The notes: generated from the letters alone by a model not told the origin. Counted from the first letter of the stretch, positions 48,928 to 58,827 are shown. The stretch is DNA of 64,000 bases from Prochlorococcus marinus str. MIT 9211 (GCF_000018585.1 NC_009976.1:367982-431981), one strand, 5' to 3'. Made by a program: numbers and translations.

Positions 48928-49548
48928 TCAAAGTAGATAGAGGATGATGAACAAAATTACCCAGATTCCATCTACGAAGTGCCAATAGAGTTCAGCTGCC
49001 TCTAGAGGAAATGTGTTTTTGTTTGTTATTCGTCCATCGGGATAACGGGCTTGCCACCAAACAATCAAAATCATCAGAGTCCCAAGTGTTACATGAAGTC
49101 CATGGAAACCAGTAAGAGCGTAGAAAGTACTCGCGTATAAATTGTCGGTAAGGCCAAAAGGCAAAGTGAAGTATTCCACCATTTGACTTGCAAGGAAAGC
49201 AATTCCAAGACCTGCGGTAAAAAGAAGCCATTTTTGGCAGATTCTTGCTTCACTACGTTGTAATGCTTTACCAGCACGGTGAAATGTTGCGCTACTTACA
49301 AGAAGCAAAATAGTGTTTAGAGTTGGTAGAGGTAGTTCGAGCTCGTATATTGCATCAGGGAGTAATGGGTTGACTGCTTTAAAGGTCAAGTAAGCTGCAA
49401 AAAATCCAGCAAAGGTCATCCCGTCAGCAACGAGAAAAGCTATAAGCCCAAATAATCTATGGTCTTCGTGCTCATGTTGAGATTCCTTTTCCTTTGAATT
49501 AGGTATTGATTCTTGAGGATTATCATCAAGTGGTGTAATAGTTGTCAT
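48928..49548 (-). CDS. ctaE: Cytochrome c oxidase subunit III
   Basis: 206 aa, five to six membrane helices. Core subunit of the aa3-type oxidase in the thylakoid/plasma membrane. Conserved helices: FGLIAFLVADGMTFAGFFAAYLTFKAVN (split, ~33-60), LLLVSSATFHRAGKAL (~80-95), STFYALTGFHGLHVTLGTLMILIVW (split, ~139-163), and AELYWHFVDGIWVILFIILYLL at the end, all typical of subunit III (FH...H...VHxxxxWHFVDxVW). Third gene of ctaCDE, 3 nt after ctaD. Confidence 0.96.
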   Translation of the reverse strand: MTTITPLDDNPQESIPNSKEKESQHEHEDHRLFGLIAFLVADGMTFAGFFAAYLTFKAVNPLLPDAIYELELPLPTLNTILLLVSSATFHRAGKALQRSEARICQKWLLFTAGLGIAFLASQMVEYFTLPFGLTDNLYASTFYALTGFHGLHVTLGTLMILIVWWQARYPDGRITNKNTFPLEAAELYWHFVDGIWVILFIILYLL

Positions 49549-49551
49549 TAA

Positions 49552-51210
49552 TTAAGTCTCCTTGGCATTTCCAATAGAAGGATTCTTTTCTTTTTGTGGC
49601 TTCTGACCATAACCATAAGGCTTGGTGACTAGAGGGGCTTCTCCTGGCCAATTCTCTACGGGAGGCGGTGAGCTAGTAAGCCATTCTGGGGTTAATGCTT
49701 GCCAAGGATTGTCACCAGCGATTGGGCCTTTAAAAGCGCTATATATAATATTCCATAAGAAAGGAATAGTACTTACTGCCATTAAGAGAGCCCCTGCGCT
49801 ACTTAATTGATTTACAAAAGCAAATTGAGGATCATATTCAGCTACACGCCTTGGCATTCCATTAAGACCTAGCCAATGTTGAGGAGCAAAGCATAGATTG
49901 AATCCAATAAAAGTAATTATGAAGTGAAGCCGGCCAATATTCTCATTGAGCATTCTTCCAGTGAATTTTGGATACCAGTGGTAAATAGATGAAAAGATTA
50001 CAAAAACTGACCCTCCATAAACTATATAGTGGAAGTGGGCTACTACGAAGTAGGTATCATGAACGTGGATATCGAAAGGAACTTGAGCCAAGGCAACTCC
50101 AGTTATTCCACCTAAAACAAAATTAACAATAAAACCGCATGAAAAAAGAATTGCTGTGTTAACAGATATACGACCTCCCCAAAGAGTAGCTACCCAGTTA
50201 AAAAATTTTATACCTGTTGGTACTGCTATAAATGCTGTCGCAATTGTAAAGAAGAGCCTCATCCAGGGGGGGGTACCACTGGTAAACATATGATGAGCCC
50301 AGACGATTAACCCTAAAAAAACGATTGCCATTATTGAATAAACCATAGTGTTGTAGCCAAATAAAGGCTTTCTGCTATGTACGGGTAGTATTTCGCTTAC
50401 CAAACCAAATGCCGGAAGTACCATAATGTAAACAGCTGGATGGGAATAAAACCAAAAAAGATGTTGATAGACGATTACATTCCCACCAAGAACTGGGTTG
50501 AAAAAGCCTGTATGAGCAACAATATCGAAGCTTAAGAGAATTAGGGTTCCTGCTAAAACAGGTGTGGAGAGGACAACTAAAAAACTTGTTCCTAGCATTG
50601 CCCAGCAATACATTGGCAATTGCATTAACTTGAGTCCTGGTCGTCGAAGCTTGAGAATAGTTGCTATAAAATTGATACCGCCAAAAATCGAACTTCCTCC
50701 TAATAGCAAGACACTTATAATCCAGATGATTTGGCCTGCAGCAGGCGTGGTGATACTCAGGGGTGGATATGCAGTCCAACCTGACTGCGCAGCACCATTT
50801 ATAAAGTAGCTTGTTATGAGCATTAACCCTGCAGGGGGTATTAACCAGAAGGCGACAGCGTTTAGTCGAGGGAAAGCCATGTCTCTAGCCCCTACAAAGA
50901 AAGGGATCAAGTAGTTGCCAAAGGCTCCATTGACTACTGGAACAATCCAAAGAAAAATCATGATTGTTCCATGCAGAGTCAATATTTGGTTGTATACATC
51001 CCTAGGCATAAAGTCTGAGACTGGGCTTGTTAACTCAATTCTTATTGCACTAGCGAGTGCACCACCTATAAGATAAAAAACAAACCCACAAACTAAATAT
51101 TGAAGCCCTATTACTTTGTGATCTAGGCTAAAGCTAAAATAACGCAACCAGCCTTGTGGTTGAAGGCTTTTTGAATTATTAGGCGTTGTTGGAGGAATTG
51201 AAATTGTCAT
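49552..51210 (-). CDS. ctaD: Cytochrome c oxidase subunit I
   Basis: 552 aa, twelve helices. Carries heme a and the heme a3-CuB site. Motifs: LTLHGTIMIFLWIVPVVNGAFGN (split, His ~73), HLFWFYSHPAVYIMVLPAFG (~250-269, includes CuB His and the cross-linked Tyr region), WAHHMFTSG (~301-309, CuB His pair), HVHDTYFVVAHFHYIVYGGS (~375-394, heme ligands). Complete catalytic set, so an active oxidase is expected. Overlaps ctaC end by 4 bp upstream and is 3 nt before ctaE. The GHxxNxxFxxxxxR end is replaced by a Pro-rich tail. Confidence 0.97.
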   Translation of the reverse strand: MTISIPPTTPNNSKSLQPQGWLRYFSFSLDHKVIGLQYLVCGFVFYLIGGALASAIRIELTSPVSDFMPRDVYNQILTLHGTIMIFLWIVPVVNGAFGNYLIPFFVGARDMAFPRLNAVAFWLIPPAGLMLITSYFINGAAQSGWTAYPPLSITTPAAGQIIWIISVLLLGGSSIFGGINFIATILKLRRPGLKLMQLPMYCWAMLGTSFLVVLSTPVLAGTLILLSFDIVAHTGFFNPVLGGNVIVYQHLFWFYSHPAVYIMVLPAFGLVSEILPVHSRKPLFGYNTMVYSIMAIVFLGLIVWAHHMFTSGTPPWMRLFFTIATAFIAVPTGIKFFNWVATLWGGRISVNTAILFSCGFIVNFVLGGITGVALAQVPFDIHVHDTYFVVAHFHYIVYGGSVFVIFSSIYHWYPKFTGRMLNENIGRLHFIITFIGFNLCFAPQHWLGLNGMPRRVAEYDPQFAFVNQLSSAGALLMAVSTIPFLWNIIYSAFKGPIAGDNPWQALTPEWLTSSPPPVENWPGEAPLVTKPYGYGQKPQKEKNPSIGNAKET

Positions 51211-52082
51211 ACTTCTAGGTCAGGCTTTTTGGCATTCTTTGCGAACCAGTTTTGGTAGTCTTCAAGCTCTTCAACAACCACTGTTGAGCGCATGCCTCCA
51301 TGGTATGGGCCACACAACTCTGCGCAAATAATTGGGTATTTACCTACTCTAGTCGGTGTGAAATTTAATATTGTTGGTTGACCAGGGATCACGTCTTGCT
51401 TGAGACGAAACTCGGGAACCCAGAAAGCATGTATAACATCTTTTGACTCCATCTTCATAGTCACTGGTTGTCCAATCGGCACATGAAGCTCTCCTGAAAT
51501 AATGTCACCATCTGGATAATGAAAAAGAAAAGCAAACTGCATTGCAGTTACTTCAACTGGAATTAATGTTCCATTAGCTCCTTGCATAGACTTGTCTTTA
51601 GAGCCAATGCCACCCCAAATTCTTTGTTTAGAAGCCATTTGATGGTGGTGTTGATTATTAGCCCCTAGTGATTCCATCCCACCCATTCGCTCATATATGT
51701 CATAGCTATAAAGCCCAACAAATAATATTACTATTGCAGGAACTGCTGTCCAGAAAATTTCTAGTGGAAGGTTGTCTTCTATTGCAAGGCCATCACCTGT
51801 TTGTCCTGGTTTCCTTCGAAATTGAATAAGACTATAAACTACTAGGCCTAACATCCCAAAGAATAAAAGGGTTCCGATAATGAAGAGAACCTTGAATAGC
51901 TCGTCATATATTGGAGCATTAGAACTAGCAACAACAGGAAGTAGATTCACGTTGCTGCCTACCCAAATCCCTCCAATGATTAGACCTAAACTAATCAGAA
52001 TCGTATAGATGGCCGTTAAGGACGGCAATATCAAACTCCCAAGATATATACCTAGGTTATTAATAAATAACCATTTGCGCAT
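51207..52082 (-). CDS. ctaC: Cytochrome c oxidase subunit II
   Basis: 291 aa. Two N-terminal hydrophobic spans plus a further helix pair (~30-45, ~65-88), then a lumenal/periplasmic cupredoxin domain that accepts electrons from c-type donors via the CuA site. CuA ligands: SKDVIHAFWVPEF (~205, His), PIICAELCGPYHGGMRSTV (~248-266, with two Cys, Glu, His and Met). Note CAELC rather than the usual CSELC. First gene of leftward ctaCDE; the next divergent gene is ctaA. ATG at 52082. Confidence 0.95.
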   Translation of the reverse strand: MRKWLFINNLGIYLGSLILPSLTAIYTILISLGLIIGGIWVGSNVNLLPVVASSNAPIYDELFKVLFIIGTLLFFGMLGLVVYSLIQFRRKPGQTGDGLAIEDNLPLEIFWTAVPAIVILFVGLYSYDIYERMGGMESLGANNQHHHQMASKQRIWGGIGSKDKSMQGANGTLIPVEVTAMQFAFLFHYPDGDIISGELHVPIGQPVTMKMESKDVIHAFWVPEFRLKQDVIPGQPTILNFTPTRVGKYPIICAELCGPYHGGMRSTVVVEELEDYQNWFAKNAKKPDLEV

Positions 52083-52329
52083 TCAGTAATTATCTTGCAA
52101 AGGACATTCGATAGATTTTCTTTCTTTTGTACAAAGTTTCCATGAGAAATAATCATTATTTTCCTTGCTTTTGTCAGGAATGGGAGACTTAATTGATTAT
52201 TTAGATGTTGTACTCCTGTAAATAGCGTGCTGTAAGGCTGTAAATAGCTACCTTGCTCAATGACAATCCATTTTTCAGTATCTGAATTTAAGCTTATCTC
52301 CATCGACCGCTCGGCATCGTCTGGGACAA

Positions 52330-53211
52330 TTGTCTGCTCATATTGTGGTGGCTCTTGTTGCATTAGTTGTTGTGGGCGGAGCCACTCGGGTAATGGAGGC
52401 TGGCTTGGCTTGCCCTGATTGGCCTCTTTGCTATGGGTCCTTTTTCCCAAAAGGACAAATGAACATACAGGTCTTCCTTGAGTGGTTTCATCGCCTGGAT
52501 GCGTTTTTTGTTGGGGTATCTATCTTAGTTCAATTCTTTTTTTCCCTAACCTATAAATCTCTTTTGCCAAAATGGTTTCCATGGATAAATGGAGTAGTAC
52601 TTTTTTTGATTCTTTTGCAGGGTGCTTTAGGTGCTTTGACAGTTTTTGAGCTTCTATCATCAATTGTGGTGATCTCTCATTTGCTAATAGCTTTGAGCTT
52701 AGTTGCTCTTATGAGTGGATTAGTTCAGAGACTTCTTCAGAATGAAGGTACAGAGCCCCCTGTTTGGTGGAAGTTATCAAGTGGATGCTCCCTTTTAGCA
52801 GTCATTGTGCAGAGCCTTGTTGGAGGAAGGGTGGCTACTACATGGTCAGCCCGAAGGTGTATCGCTCAGACTGTTGATTGCCAATGGTTAGACCTACATC
52901 GCTTTACAGCGTTTCCTGTTGCCTTATGCATCATCTCTTTTGTTGCCTTTTCTTTATACAAAGGTGGCTGGTTTAGAGAACAATGGCCTTTCTTGGCAGC
53001 TATTTCTGGTTTATTGATTTTGCAAATTATGCTTGGTGTCTTTTCTGTTCATTTGAATCTGAATGAACCTTTGGTGACAGTTTTTCATCAGTTGGTGGCT
53101 ACTTTATTAGTTGCGTTTACCGCTGCTTTAAGTTTTCGTAGGCCTAACTTAATTCCTTTGACTTGCTCGAGGAACTTTGTAGATTCAGCTTTTGAGGCCT
53201 GTCATGGTTAG
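52330..53211 (+). CDS. ctaA: Heme A synthase (CtaA/COX15)
   Basis: 293 aa from TTG at 52330. Oxidises the heme O methyl group to make heme A for CtaD. Eight membrane helices; conserved [24 protein letters not shown] (split, ~16-38), [12 protein letters not shown] (~50-61, heme His), [17 protein letters not shown] (~112), [19 protein letters not shown] (~185-203) and [15 protein letters not shown] (~262). The frame is open upstream to 52264 and codes for residues (ARHRLGQ) resembling the normal N-terminus, without an ATG/GTG, so the real start may be a non-standard codon. Overlaps ctaB by 8 bp. Confidence 0.92.
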   Translation: MSAHIVVALVALVVVGGATRVMEAGLACPDWPLCYGSFFPKGQMNIQVFLEWFHRLDAFFVGVSILVQFFFSLTYKSLLPKWFPWINGVVLFLILLQGALGALTVFELLSSIVVISHLLIALSLVALMSGLVQRLLQNEGTEPPVWWKLSSGCSLLAVIVQSLVGGRVATTWSARRCIAQTVDCQWLDLHRFTAFPVALCIISFVAFSLYKGGWFREQWPFLAAISGLLILQIMLGVFSVHLNLNEPLVTVFHQLVATLLVAFTAALSFRRPNLIPLTCSRNFVDSAFEACHG

Positions 53212-54205
53212 TTCAACCTCACAGATTCTTGAGAATCCCTCTAGCCGTAATAAATTTGTACCTTCTAGAAAGTTGGTAAAGCTTCCTGCTTGGTTGGAAG
53301 TCGCAAAGCCAAGATTGATTCCTTTGTTGCTGGCTACCACATTAGGAGGGATGGCTTTAAGTGAGGGTTGGCCGTTACCCTCTCCTAGGCTTGCATGCAC
53401 GCTAGGTGGTGGAGCCCTTGCCGCTGCTGCTGCAGGTGCATTGAATTGCCTTTGGGAGCAGGATCTTGATGGTCGTATGGAAAGGACAAGTTCAAGAGCA
53501 TTGCCTTCTGGACGTTTATCACCTTCTACTGTTTTTGCAGGTGCTATCTCTTGTACTTTGGCCGCTGCCACCCTTTTAGTAAGTGGAGTCAACTGTCTTG
53601 CCGCTGGTTTGTCGTTGTTAGGTATATGTTGTTATGTCTTGCTATATACAGCATTGCTTAAGCCACGTACATCTCAAAACATTGTTTTTGGGGGAGTGGC
53701 AGGAGCAATTCCTCCTTTGGTTGGAGCTGCTGCCGCTACTGGGCATGTAGGACTGAGTGGATGGTGGTTATTTGCGTTAGTGATGGTATGGACTCCAGCT
53801 CATTTTTGGGCCTTGGCAATTCTTCTGAAGGATGACTATAGGTCTGTTGGCATACCAATGCTTCCAGTAGTAAAAGGCTCTGTCTTTACGGCGAGGGCCA
53901 TATCTCGTTATGGCTGGGCAACGGTTTTTTTGAGCACATTCGGTGTTTTTGCCTTGCCTGACGGTGGTCTTTTGTATGGGCTTTTATTAATACCTTTTAA
54001 TGGAAGATTGCTTCAGATGGTTCATAGACTAGCTTCCGATCCAGATGATTTAACAAATGCAAAAGGACTTTTCCGTTGGTCTATCCTTTATATGTTTGGC
54101 ATTTGTCTTTTACTTGTAATTAGTCGTTTCCCATTGGCGAGTCAATTTCATAGTCAGGGCATTGTTTTATTCACAAACATTGCTAATACTCTTTCTATTG
54201 CTTAA
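53204..54205 (+). CDS. ctaB: Heme O synthase (protoheme IX farnesyltransferase)
   Basis: 333 aa from ATG at 53204, which gives an 8-bp overlap with ctaA (TTG at 53192 would add four residues). UbiA-superfamily enzyme that farnesylates protoheme. Motifs: [19 protein letters not shown] (~31-49), [23 protein letters not shown] (split, ~85-107; family NxxxDrdiDxxMxRTxxRPLP), [17 protein letters not shown] (~164-180), and [27 protein letters not shown] (split, ~192-218). Product is passed to CtaA next door. Convergence with ctaCDE from the other side makes a full oxidase-assembly locus. Confidence 0.95.
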   Translation: MVSSTSQILENPSSRNKFVPSRKLVKLPAWLEVAKPRLIPLLLATTLGGMALSEGWPLPSPRLACTLGGGALAAAAAGALNCLWEQDLDGRMERTSSRALPSGRLSPSTVFAGAISCTLAAATLLVSGVNCLAAGLSLLGICCYVLLYTALLKPRTSQNIVFGGVAGAIPPLVGAAAATGHVGLSGWWLFALVMVWTPAHFWALAILLKDDYRSVGIPMLPVVKGSVFTARAISRYGWATVFLSTFGVFALPDGGLLYGLLLIPFNGRLLQMVHRLASDPDDLTNAKGLFRWSILYMFGICLLLVISRFPLASQFHSQGIVLFTNIANTLSIA

Positions 54206-54285
54206 ATAAAAAGATCTAGAGTTTTTAATGCAATTGAATTTACTTTCTATATTTCTAATATTCACTTAAAGGATCACCTTTTTTA

Positions 54286-55299
54286 ATGTCACTGGTTGAA
54301 CTGCATGATCTCGTGAAGTCTTATGGCTCAGTAAAGGCTTTGAATAAATTGAGCTTAAGAGTTCCGGAGGGCTCTCTTTTTGGTCTTCTTGGTCCGAATG
54401 GTTCCGGTAAGAGTACTACTTTGAGAATCCTTTGTACTTTGTTAGCACCGGATTCAGGTAATGCGATAGTGGCAGGCGTAGATGTTTTAAAGAACCCTCG
54501 CTATATAAGGCAAAACATTGGTTATGTAGCTCAGGAAATTGCAATTGATAAAATCCTTTCTGGAAGAGAACTTCTCCAATTACATGGCGATCTTTATCAT
54601 TTGAGTAGAAATGATCGGGATCTACGTATAGAAGAGTTGGTTCGTCAACTTGAGATGGGTGAATGGGTTGATCGACGCTTAGGTTCTTATTCAGGCGGTA
54701 TGAAAAGAAGGCTTGACCTTGCTTCTGGTTTACTGCATCAGCCCAAGTTATTGATTTTGGATGAACCAACCGTTGGCTTGGACATAGAGAGTAGGTCAAC
54801 GATCTGGAACTTATTAAGAGATCTTCGAGAAAAAGGAACAACAATTCTTCTTAGTAGTCATTACCTTGAGGAGGTTGATGCACTCGCTGACCAGATGGCG
54901 ATTATTGACAAAGGACAAGTCATTGGGTATGGATCACCTCAAGAGCTTAAAGATAAATTAGGAGGTAATCGCATAACACTTAAAGTGAGGGAATTTAGTG
55001 ATGAAAGAGAATCAGAGAAAATAAAACAATTGGTAAAAGAAATTGAGGGAGTGGGAAAAGTTGTTGTGAATAGAGCACAGGGATTCTCATTAAACCTTGT
55101 CGTTGATGATCAAGATGTTTTGCAAAAGTTGAGGGCAAAGTTAACTGAGTCAGGATTCGATGTATTCGCTTTATCTGAAAGTCGACCAAGCTTGGATGAT
55201 GTTTACTTGCAGGCAACTGGCCGAACAATTGCAGATGTAGAATTGGAGGTAGCTGGCAAGCGGGATATTAAGGGCGAGGCAAAGAAGTCAATGAGGTGA
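54286..55299 (+). CDS. ABC transporter ATP-binding protein, DrrA/CcmA type
   Basis: 337 aa. Walker A LLGPNGSGKSTTLRIL (~33-48), Q-loop GYVAQEI (~84), signature SYSGGMKRRLDLASGLL (~138-154), Walker B LLILDEPTVGLD (~159-170), switch His in LLSSHYLEE (~191). C-terminal ~100-residue extension, as in DrrA-type drug or polysaccharide exporters. Next gene (65 nt on) is its ABC-2 permease. Substrate unknown; orthologues flanking ctaB in cyanobacteria are usually left as multidrug-type. Not part of the oxidase by any sequence evidence. Confidence 0.92.
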   Translation: MSLVELHDLVKSYGSVKALNKLSLRVPEGSLFGLLGPNGSGKSTTLRILCTLLAPDSGNAIVAGVDVLKNPRYIRQNIGYVAQEIAIDKILSGRELLQLHGDLYHLSRNDRDLRIEELVRQLEMGEWVDRRLGSYSGGMKRRLDLASGLLHQPKLLILDEPTVGLDIESRSTIWNLLRDLREKGTTILLSSHYLEEVDALADQMAIIDKGQVIGYGSPQELKDKLGGNRITLKVREFSDERESEKIKQLVKEIEGVGKVVVNRAQGFSLNLVVDDQDVLQKLRAKLTESGFDVFALSESRPSLDDVYLQATGRTIADVELEVAGKRDIKGEAKKSMR

Positions 55300-55364
55300 T
55301 AGCAAAAGTTGCGTTGTATTTGCTACAACTTAAACCTTCTTTTTAAAACCTGCTAAATCAATTA

Positions 55365-56219
55365 ATGAAAACGCCTACTTTAATTTCTTCTAATATCCGG
55401 GGGCAAGAGTCAAAGCTCTCGGAGTTTAGCCAAGAAACCATGGCCTTAACCAAGAGATTATTTCTCCAATTAATACGTCGTCCATCAACTTTGATTGCTG
55501 GTATTTTACAGCCATTAATTTGGTTGGTTTTATTTGGAGCATTGTTCTCTAATGCGCCAGAGAGCATATTGCCAGGAGAGATGGATTATGGACGGTTCTT
55601 AGGTGCAGGGATCATTGTATTTACTGCTTTCAGTGGAGCCCTTAATGCAGGCTTACCAGTGATGTTTGATCGTGAGTTCGGATTCTTAAATCGCTTGTTA
55701 GTTGCTCCTCTCCAAAGTAGAAGTTCAATAGTTGCTGCTTCTGTGATTTACATAACGTCTATTACTATCTTGCAATGCCTTGCAATTATGGGGATGTCTT
55801 TTTTTATTGGCTATGGCTGGCCAAACTCGGAAGGGATTCTGTTGGTACTGCTAACCCTCTTGATATTGGTCTTTGGTGTTACGGCATTGAGTTTAGGCTT
55901 GGCATTCATTTTGCCAGGACATATTGAACTTATTGCAGTCATATTTGTAGTCAACCTTCCTTTGCTTTTTGCAAGCACTGCTTTGGTTCCAATTTCTTTC
56001 ATGCCTGCTTGGTTAGGCTGGCTAGCAGCGATTAATCCCCTTACCTTTGCAATAGAACCTATACGAATTGCTTATAGCGGTTCAATTGAACTAAGCACAG
56101 TCCTTATTCATGCTCCATATGGAGACGTAACAGGATATGGATGCTTAGCTCTTCTTACGGTTCTAACAATTGGACTGTATCTAGCCATTCGTCCACTCCT
56201 TAACCGCAAACTTGTTTGA
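55365..56219 (+). CDS. ABC-2 type transporter permease
   Basis: 284 aa. Six membrane spans in the ABC-2 pattern: a short N-terminal amphipathic segment, then RPSTLIAGILQPLIWLVLFGALF (split, ~40-62), GIIVFTAFSGALNAGLPVMFDREFGFLNRLLVAPL (~79-114) with the conserved E(F/R)G..L..P loop, and C-terminal spans (LLVLLTLLILVFGVTALSLGLAF; IAVIFVVNLPLLFASTALVPI; LTVLTIGLYLAIRPLLNR). Works with the DrrA-type ATPase immediately upstream. ATG at 55365. Ends 8 bp inside the next gene. Confidence 0.92.
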   Translation: MKTPTLISSNIRGQESKLSEFSQETMALTKRLFLQLIRRPSTLIAGILQPLIWLVLFGALFSNAPESILPGEMDYGRFLGAGIIVFTAFSGALNAGLPVMFDREFGFLNRLLVAPLQSRSSIVAASVIYITSITILQCLAIMGMSFFIGYGWPNSEGILLVLLTLLILVFGVTALSLGLAFILPGHIELIAVIFVVNLPLLFASTALVPISFMPAWLGWLAAINPLTFAIEPIRIAYSGSIELSTVLIHAPYGDVTGYGCLALLTVLTIGLYLAIRPLLNRKLV

Positions 56220-56760
56220 GCCTGTGACTTCAACAAAACAAACGGAATTCATTTCTTTCAGAAAAGCATCTCTTCAGAATCAAATCACTGAAGCTATGGC
56301 ATTGAACGATGACAAGCAGCTTTGTGCCTTGAAAGCACAATGGGTTCATCGCTATGGGTTGGAAACTTTGCTTGAGCCTGAGGTTCAAGACTCAACATTG
56401 TTAGTTAGAGAACCTTTTGCATCTATTCAAGATATTAATGATATAGCAACACTTGAGAATGATCCGATTGAATCTTTTGGCAACACCTCAAAGTTTGATA
56501 CTTCTGTTGAAGACTGTTTAAAGCCTATTGCCAGGTGTGAGAAAGACTTGCTGGGAGAATTAGAGATAGATCAAACTTCTTGCGAACCTTTGAGCAAAAC
56601 TCAATATGCTCAGGCTGTCATTACGAATGAAGCGGAAGAAATTGAGAACACATTAAGTGATTCATCGCCTGTTATAGCACCTGCACCACCATCTCCTGAA
56701 ATTAGCCATTTACGTAGATGGCTACCTTCTTTTGAAGATAATTCTATTAAGGCTTCTTAG
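56212..56760 (+). CDS. Hypothetical acidic protein, 182 aa
   Basis: 182 aa from TTG at 56212 (GTG at 56224 is an alternative). Acidic, no membrane segment. N-terminal ~60 residues (ISFRKASLQNQITEAMALNDDKQLCALKAQWVHRYGLETLLE, split) look helical and folded; the rest is Glu/Ser/Pro-rich and probably disordered, ending in a short basic-aromatic HLRRWLPSFEDN motif. No family I recognise. Overlaps the ABC permease gene by 8 bp, so translation may be coupled, but function as a transporter partner is only inferred from that. Confidence 0.65.
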   Translation: MFEPVTSTKQTEFISFRKASLQNQITEAMALNDDKQLCALKAQWVHRYGLETLLEPEVQDSTLLVREPFASIQDINDIATLENDPIESFGNTSKFDTSVEDCLKPIARCEKDLLGELEIDQTSCEPLSKTQYAQAVITNEAEEIENTLSDSSPVIAPAPPSPEISHLRRWLPSFEDNSIKAS

Positions 56761-56824
56761 TACAGTGTTCCATCTTTTTTCTCAAATATATGATGTGGTT
56801 TCGATAATTTTGAATTGATAAGGA

Positions 56825-58522
56825 TTACATCATTCCAGGCATACCCATGCCACCCATGCCACCCATCATACCACCCATACCACCCATACCACCCATACCA
56901 CCCATACCACCCATTGGGTCTCCAGCCCCTTCTGCCCCTGGAGCTGCTGGTGGTTCAGGCTTGTCGGCAATTACTACTTCTGTAGTGATGATTAGTGAAG
57001 CGATTGAAACTGCATCTTGAAGTGCTAGTCGTATTACTTTCACTGCATCGATTATGCCAGTGGAAAGAAGGTCCTCATATTGTCCTGTGGCAGCATTAAA
57101 GCCTTTCCCCAGTTGTTCAATTTGAGATACAACAACATCTCCATTCTCTCCTGCATTTACAGCTATTTGCCTGGCTGGAGCTGATAAGGCTTTTTTAATT
57201 ATGTCAACTCCAGTTTTCTTATCACCACTTAACTCTTTTGAAAGACTATTGAGCTCATTACTTAATTGAAGAAGAGTGCTCCCACCTCCTGCAACAATTC
57301 CTTCTTCTACTGCAGCACGAGTTGCATTTAAAGCGTCTTCAATCCTAAGTTTTCGATTCTTTAACTCTGTTTCAGTTGGCGCCCCTACTTTAATTACAGC
57401 TACTCCCCCAGCAAGTTTTGCTATTCGCTCATTCAACTTCTCTCGGTCGTAATCAGAATCAGTGCTATCTAATTCTCTTTTAATAGAAGCTACTCGTGAC
57501 TCCACAGCTTTGCGATGGTCATCATTAGCAACGATAGTTGTCGAGTCTTTTGTAATGGTTATTTTTCTGGCTTTACCTAAATCTGAGAGAGAAACTTTTT
57601 CTAATGACATTGCTTTATCTTCGCTTATTAATGTCCCTCCAGTTAGAACACTAATATCTGCAAGAGCTGCTTTACGCCTTTCCCCAAATGATGGGGCGCG
57701 AACAGCTGCTACTTGTAAAACTCCACGATTTTTATTTACTACTAAAGTTGCCAATGCTTCTCCTTCAACTTCTTCAGAAAGAATCACTAAAGGAGAGCCA
57801 CTTTTTTGGACTGCTTCTAAAACAGGGACTAGGTCACCTATGGAGCTAATTTTTCTATCGGTTATTAAGAGTAAAGGGTTTTCAAACTCGCAAATTTGAC
57901 GGTCAGCATCAGTAACAAAGTAAGGCGAACTATAACCTCTATCAAAAGCCATCCCTTCGGTTATTTCCAGCTCAGTGTTTAAGGACTTTGATTCTTCGAC
58001 TGTAATTACACCATCTACACTGACTTTCTCCATGGCCTCAGCCACCATTTCCCCGATCTCTTCATCACCACCCGAACTAACCGTTGCTACTTGAAGAATT
58101 TCATTGCCACTTATGCCTTTACTTTTTTGTTGCAATTTTTCAACTATGAATGAAACTGCTTTTTCCATGCCACGACGAAGCTCGATAGGGCTTGCCCCTG
58201 CGGCAGTATTTTTTAGTCCCTCATGAACCATTACTTGAGCTAAAACAGTGGCTGTTGTTGTGCCATCACCAGCTTTATCTTTCGTTTTAGAAGCAACCTG
58301 CTCAATAAGCTTTGCACCTAAGTTTTCAAAGGGGTCTTCTAGTTCTATGTCTTTGGCTATGGAGACCCCATCGTTAACTATATCTGGAGCTCCAAACTTC
58401 TTTTCTAGTACTACATTTCTGCCTTTGGGACCAATGGTTACCTTTACTGCGTTGGCAAGTGCATCTACCCCTTTCTCAAGGGCGCCTCTAGATTCATCTG
58501 AAGAACTAAGGAGTTTGGCCAT
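56825..58522 (-). CDS. groEL: Chaperonin GroEL (separate, no groES)
   Basis: 565 aa. ATP-dependent protein-folding chaperonin. [19 protein letters not shown] (~28-46), [18 protein letters not shown] (~81-98), apical and intermediate domains complete, and [16 protein letters not shown] (~400-415). The C-terminus is Gly-Met repeats (GGMGGMGGM...GMPGMM) as in standard GroEL. groES is not adjacent, so this is probably the second, monocistronic cyanobacterial GroEL (groEL2-type). No CIRCE palindrome is visible in the 80 nt upstream. The C-terminal repeats correspond to DNA repeats of CCACCCATA units at 56830-56920. Confidence 0.95.
   Translation of the reverse strand: MAKLLSSSDESRGALEKGVDALANAVKVTIGPKGRNVVLEKKFGAPDIVNDGVSIAKDIELEDPFENLGAKLIEQVASKTKDKAGDGTTTATVLAQVMVHEGLKNTAAGASPIELRRGMEKAVSFIVEKLQQKSKGISGNEILQVATVSSGGDEEIGEMVAEAMEKVSVDGVITVEESKSLNTELEITEGMAFDRGYSSPYFVTDADRQICEFENPLLLITDRKISSIGDLVPVLEAVQKSGSPLVILSEEVEGEALATLVVNKNRGVLQVAAVRAPSFGERRKAALADISVLTGGTLISEDKAMSLEKVSLSDLGKARKITITKDSTTIVANDDHRKAVESRVASIKRELDSTDSDYDREKLNERIAKLAGGVAVIKVGAPTETELKNRKLRIEDALNATRAAVEEGIVAGGGSTLLQLSNELNSLSKELSGDKKTGVDIIKKALSAPARQIAVNAGENGDVVVSQIEQLGKGFNAATGQYEDLLSTGIIDAVKVIRLALQDAVSIASLIITTEVVIADKPEPPAAPGAEGAGDPMGGMGGMGGMGGMGGMMGGMGGMGMPGMM
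56840..56916. repeat. Tandem trinucleotide-based repeat coding the GroEL Gly-Gly-Met tail
   Basis: Direct repeats of the 9-bp unit CCACCCAT[A/G] on the plus strand, several nearly identical copies in a row, coding for (Gly-Gly-Met)n on the minus strand. Copy number may vary between strains by slippage; it is a normal feature of chaperonin tails. Confidence 0.8.
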
Positions 58523-58650
58523 TTTTGTTTGTTACTGGCATCAGTTTGAATAACACTCTTACGAAATGGGATGTGTTAATAAGTGGGGAAAGCCGAATGC
58601 TTTGGACATTTTTAGTTTCAACAATCCTGAAAGGTAGGTATGGTCCAAAT

Positions 58651-58827
58651 ATGAATGATCCAGGAGCTTTGTTTTTTGTGCTGATGGCAGGGCTGGCAGG
58701 CACAATGACGTTGATATACTTCCCAGTGCGTTTATTTCTTACAGCAACTGCCAGAAGTAGAAGATTAAAGCTTTTACAGCGTATTCGTAAGTTAAGAGAT
58801 GAATTGGGTCAGCCGCTTGAGAGCTGA
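58651..58827 (+). CDS. Small membrane-anchored protein, hypothetical
   Basis: 58 aa from ATG 58651 (MNDPGALFFVLMAGLAGTMTL...), the family-like start; the frame is also open from ATG 58597 (76 aa) and TTG 58525 (100 aa), so the N-terminus is uncertain. One membrane segment (ALFFVLMAGLAGTMTLIYFPVRLFL, split, ~5-29), followed by a basic helix (ARSRRLKLLQRIRKLRDEL). Similar small proteins occur in picocyanobacteria, function unknown. Head-to-head with groEL; AGGTAGG lies ~12 nt before ATG 58651. Confidence 0.65.
   Translation: MNDPGALFFVLMAGLAGTMTLIYFPVRLFLTATARSRRLKLLQRIRKLRDELGQPLES

Noticed and set aside
50375-50779. 134-codon minus ORF inside ctaD in another frame
   Set aside because: Shadow of subunit I; rich in Cys, Ser and Arg, no domain.
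52052-52450. 132-codon minus-strand ORF between ctaC and ctaA
   Set aside because: Lies antisense to the conserved start of ctaA and runs into ctaC; no family resemblance.
54416-54844. 142-codon minus-strand ORF inside the DrrA-type ATPase gene
   Set aside because: Entirely antisense to the Walker and signature motifs of a clear ABC ATPase; composition not protein-like.
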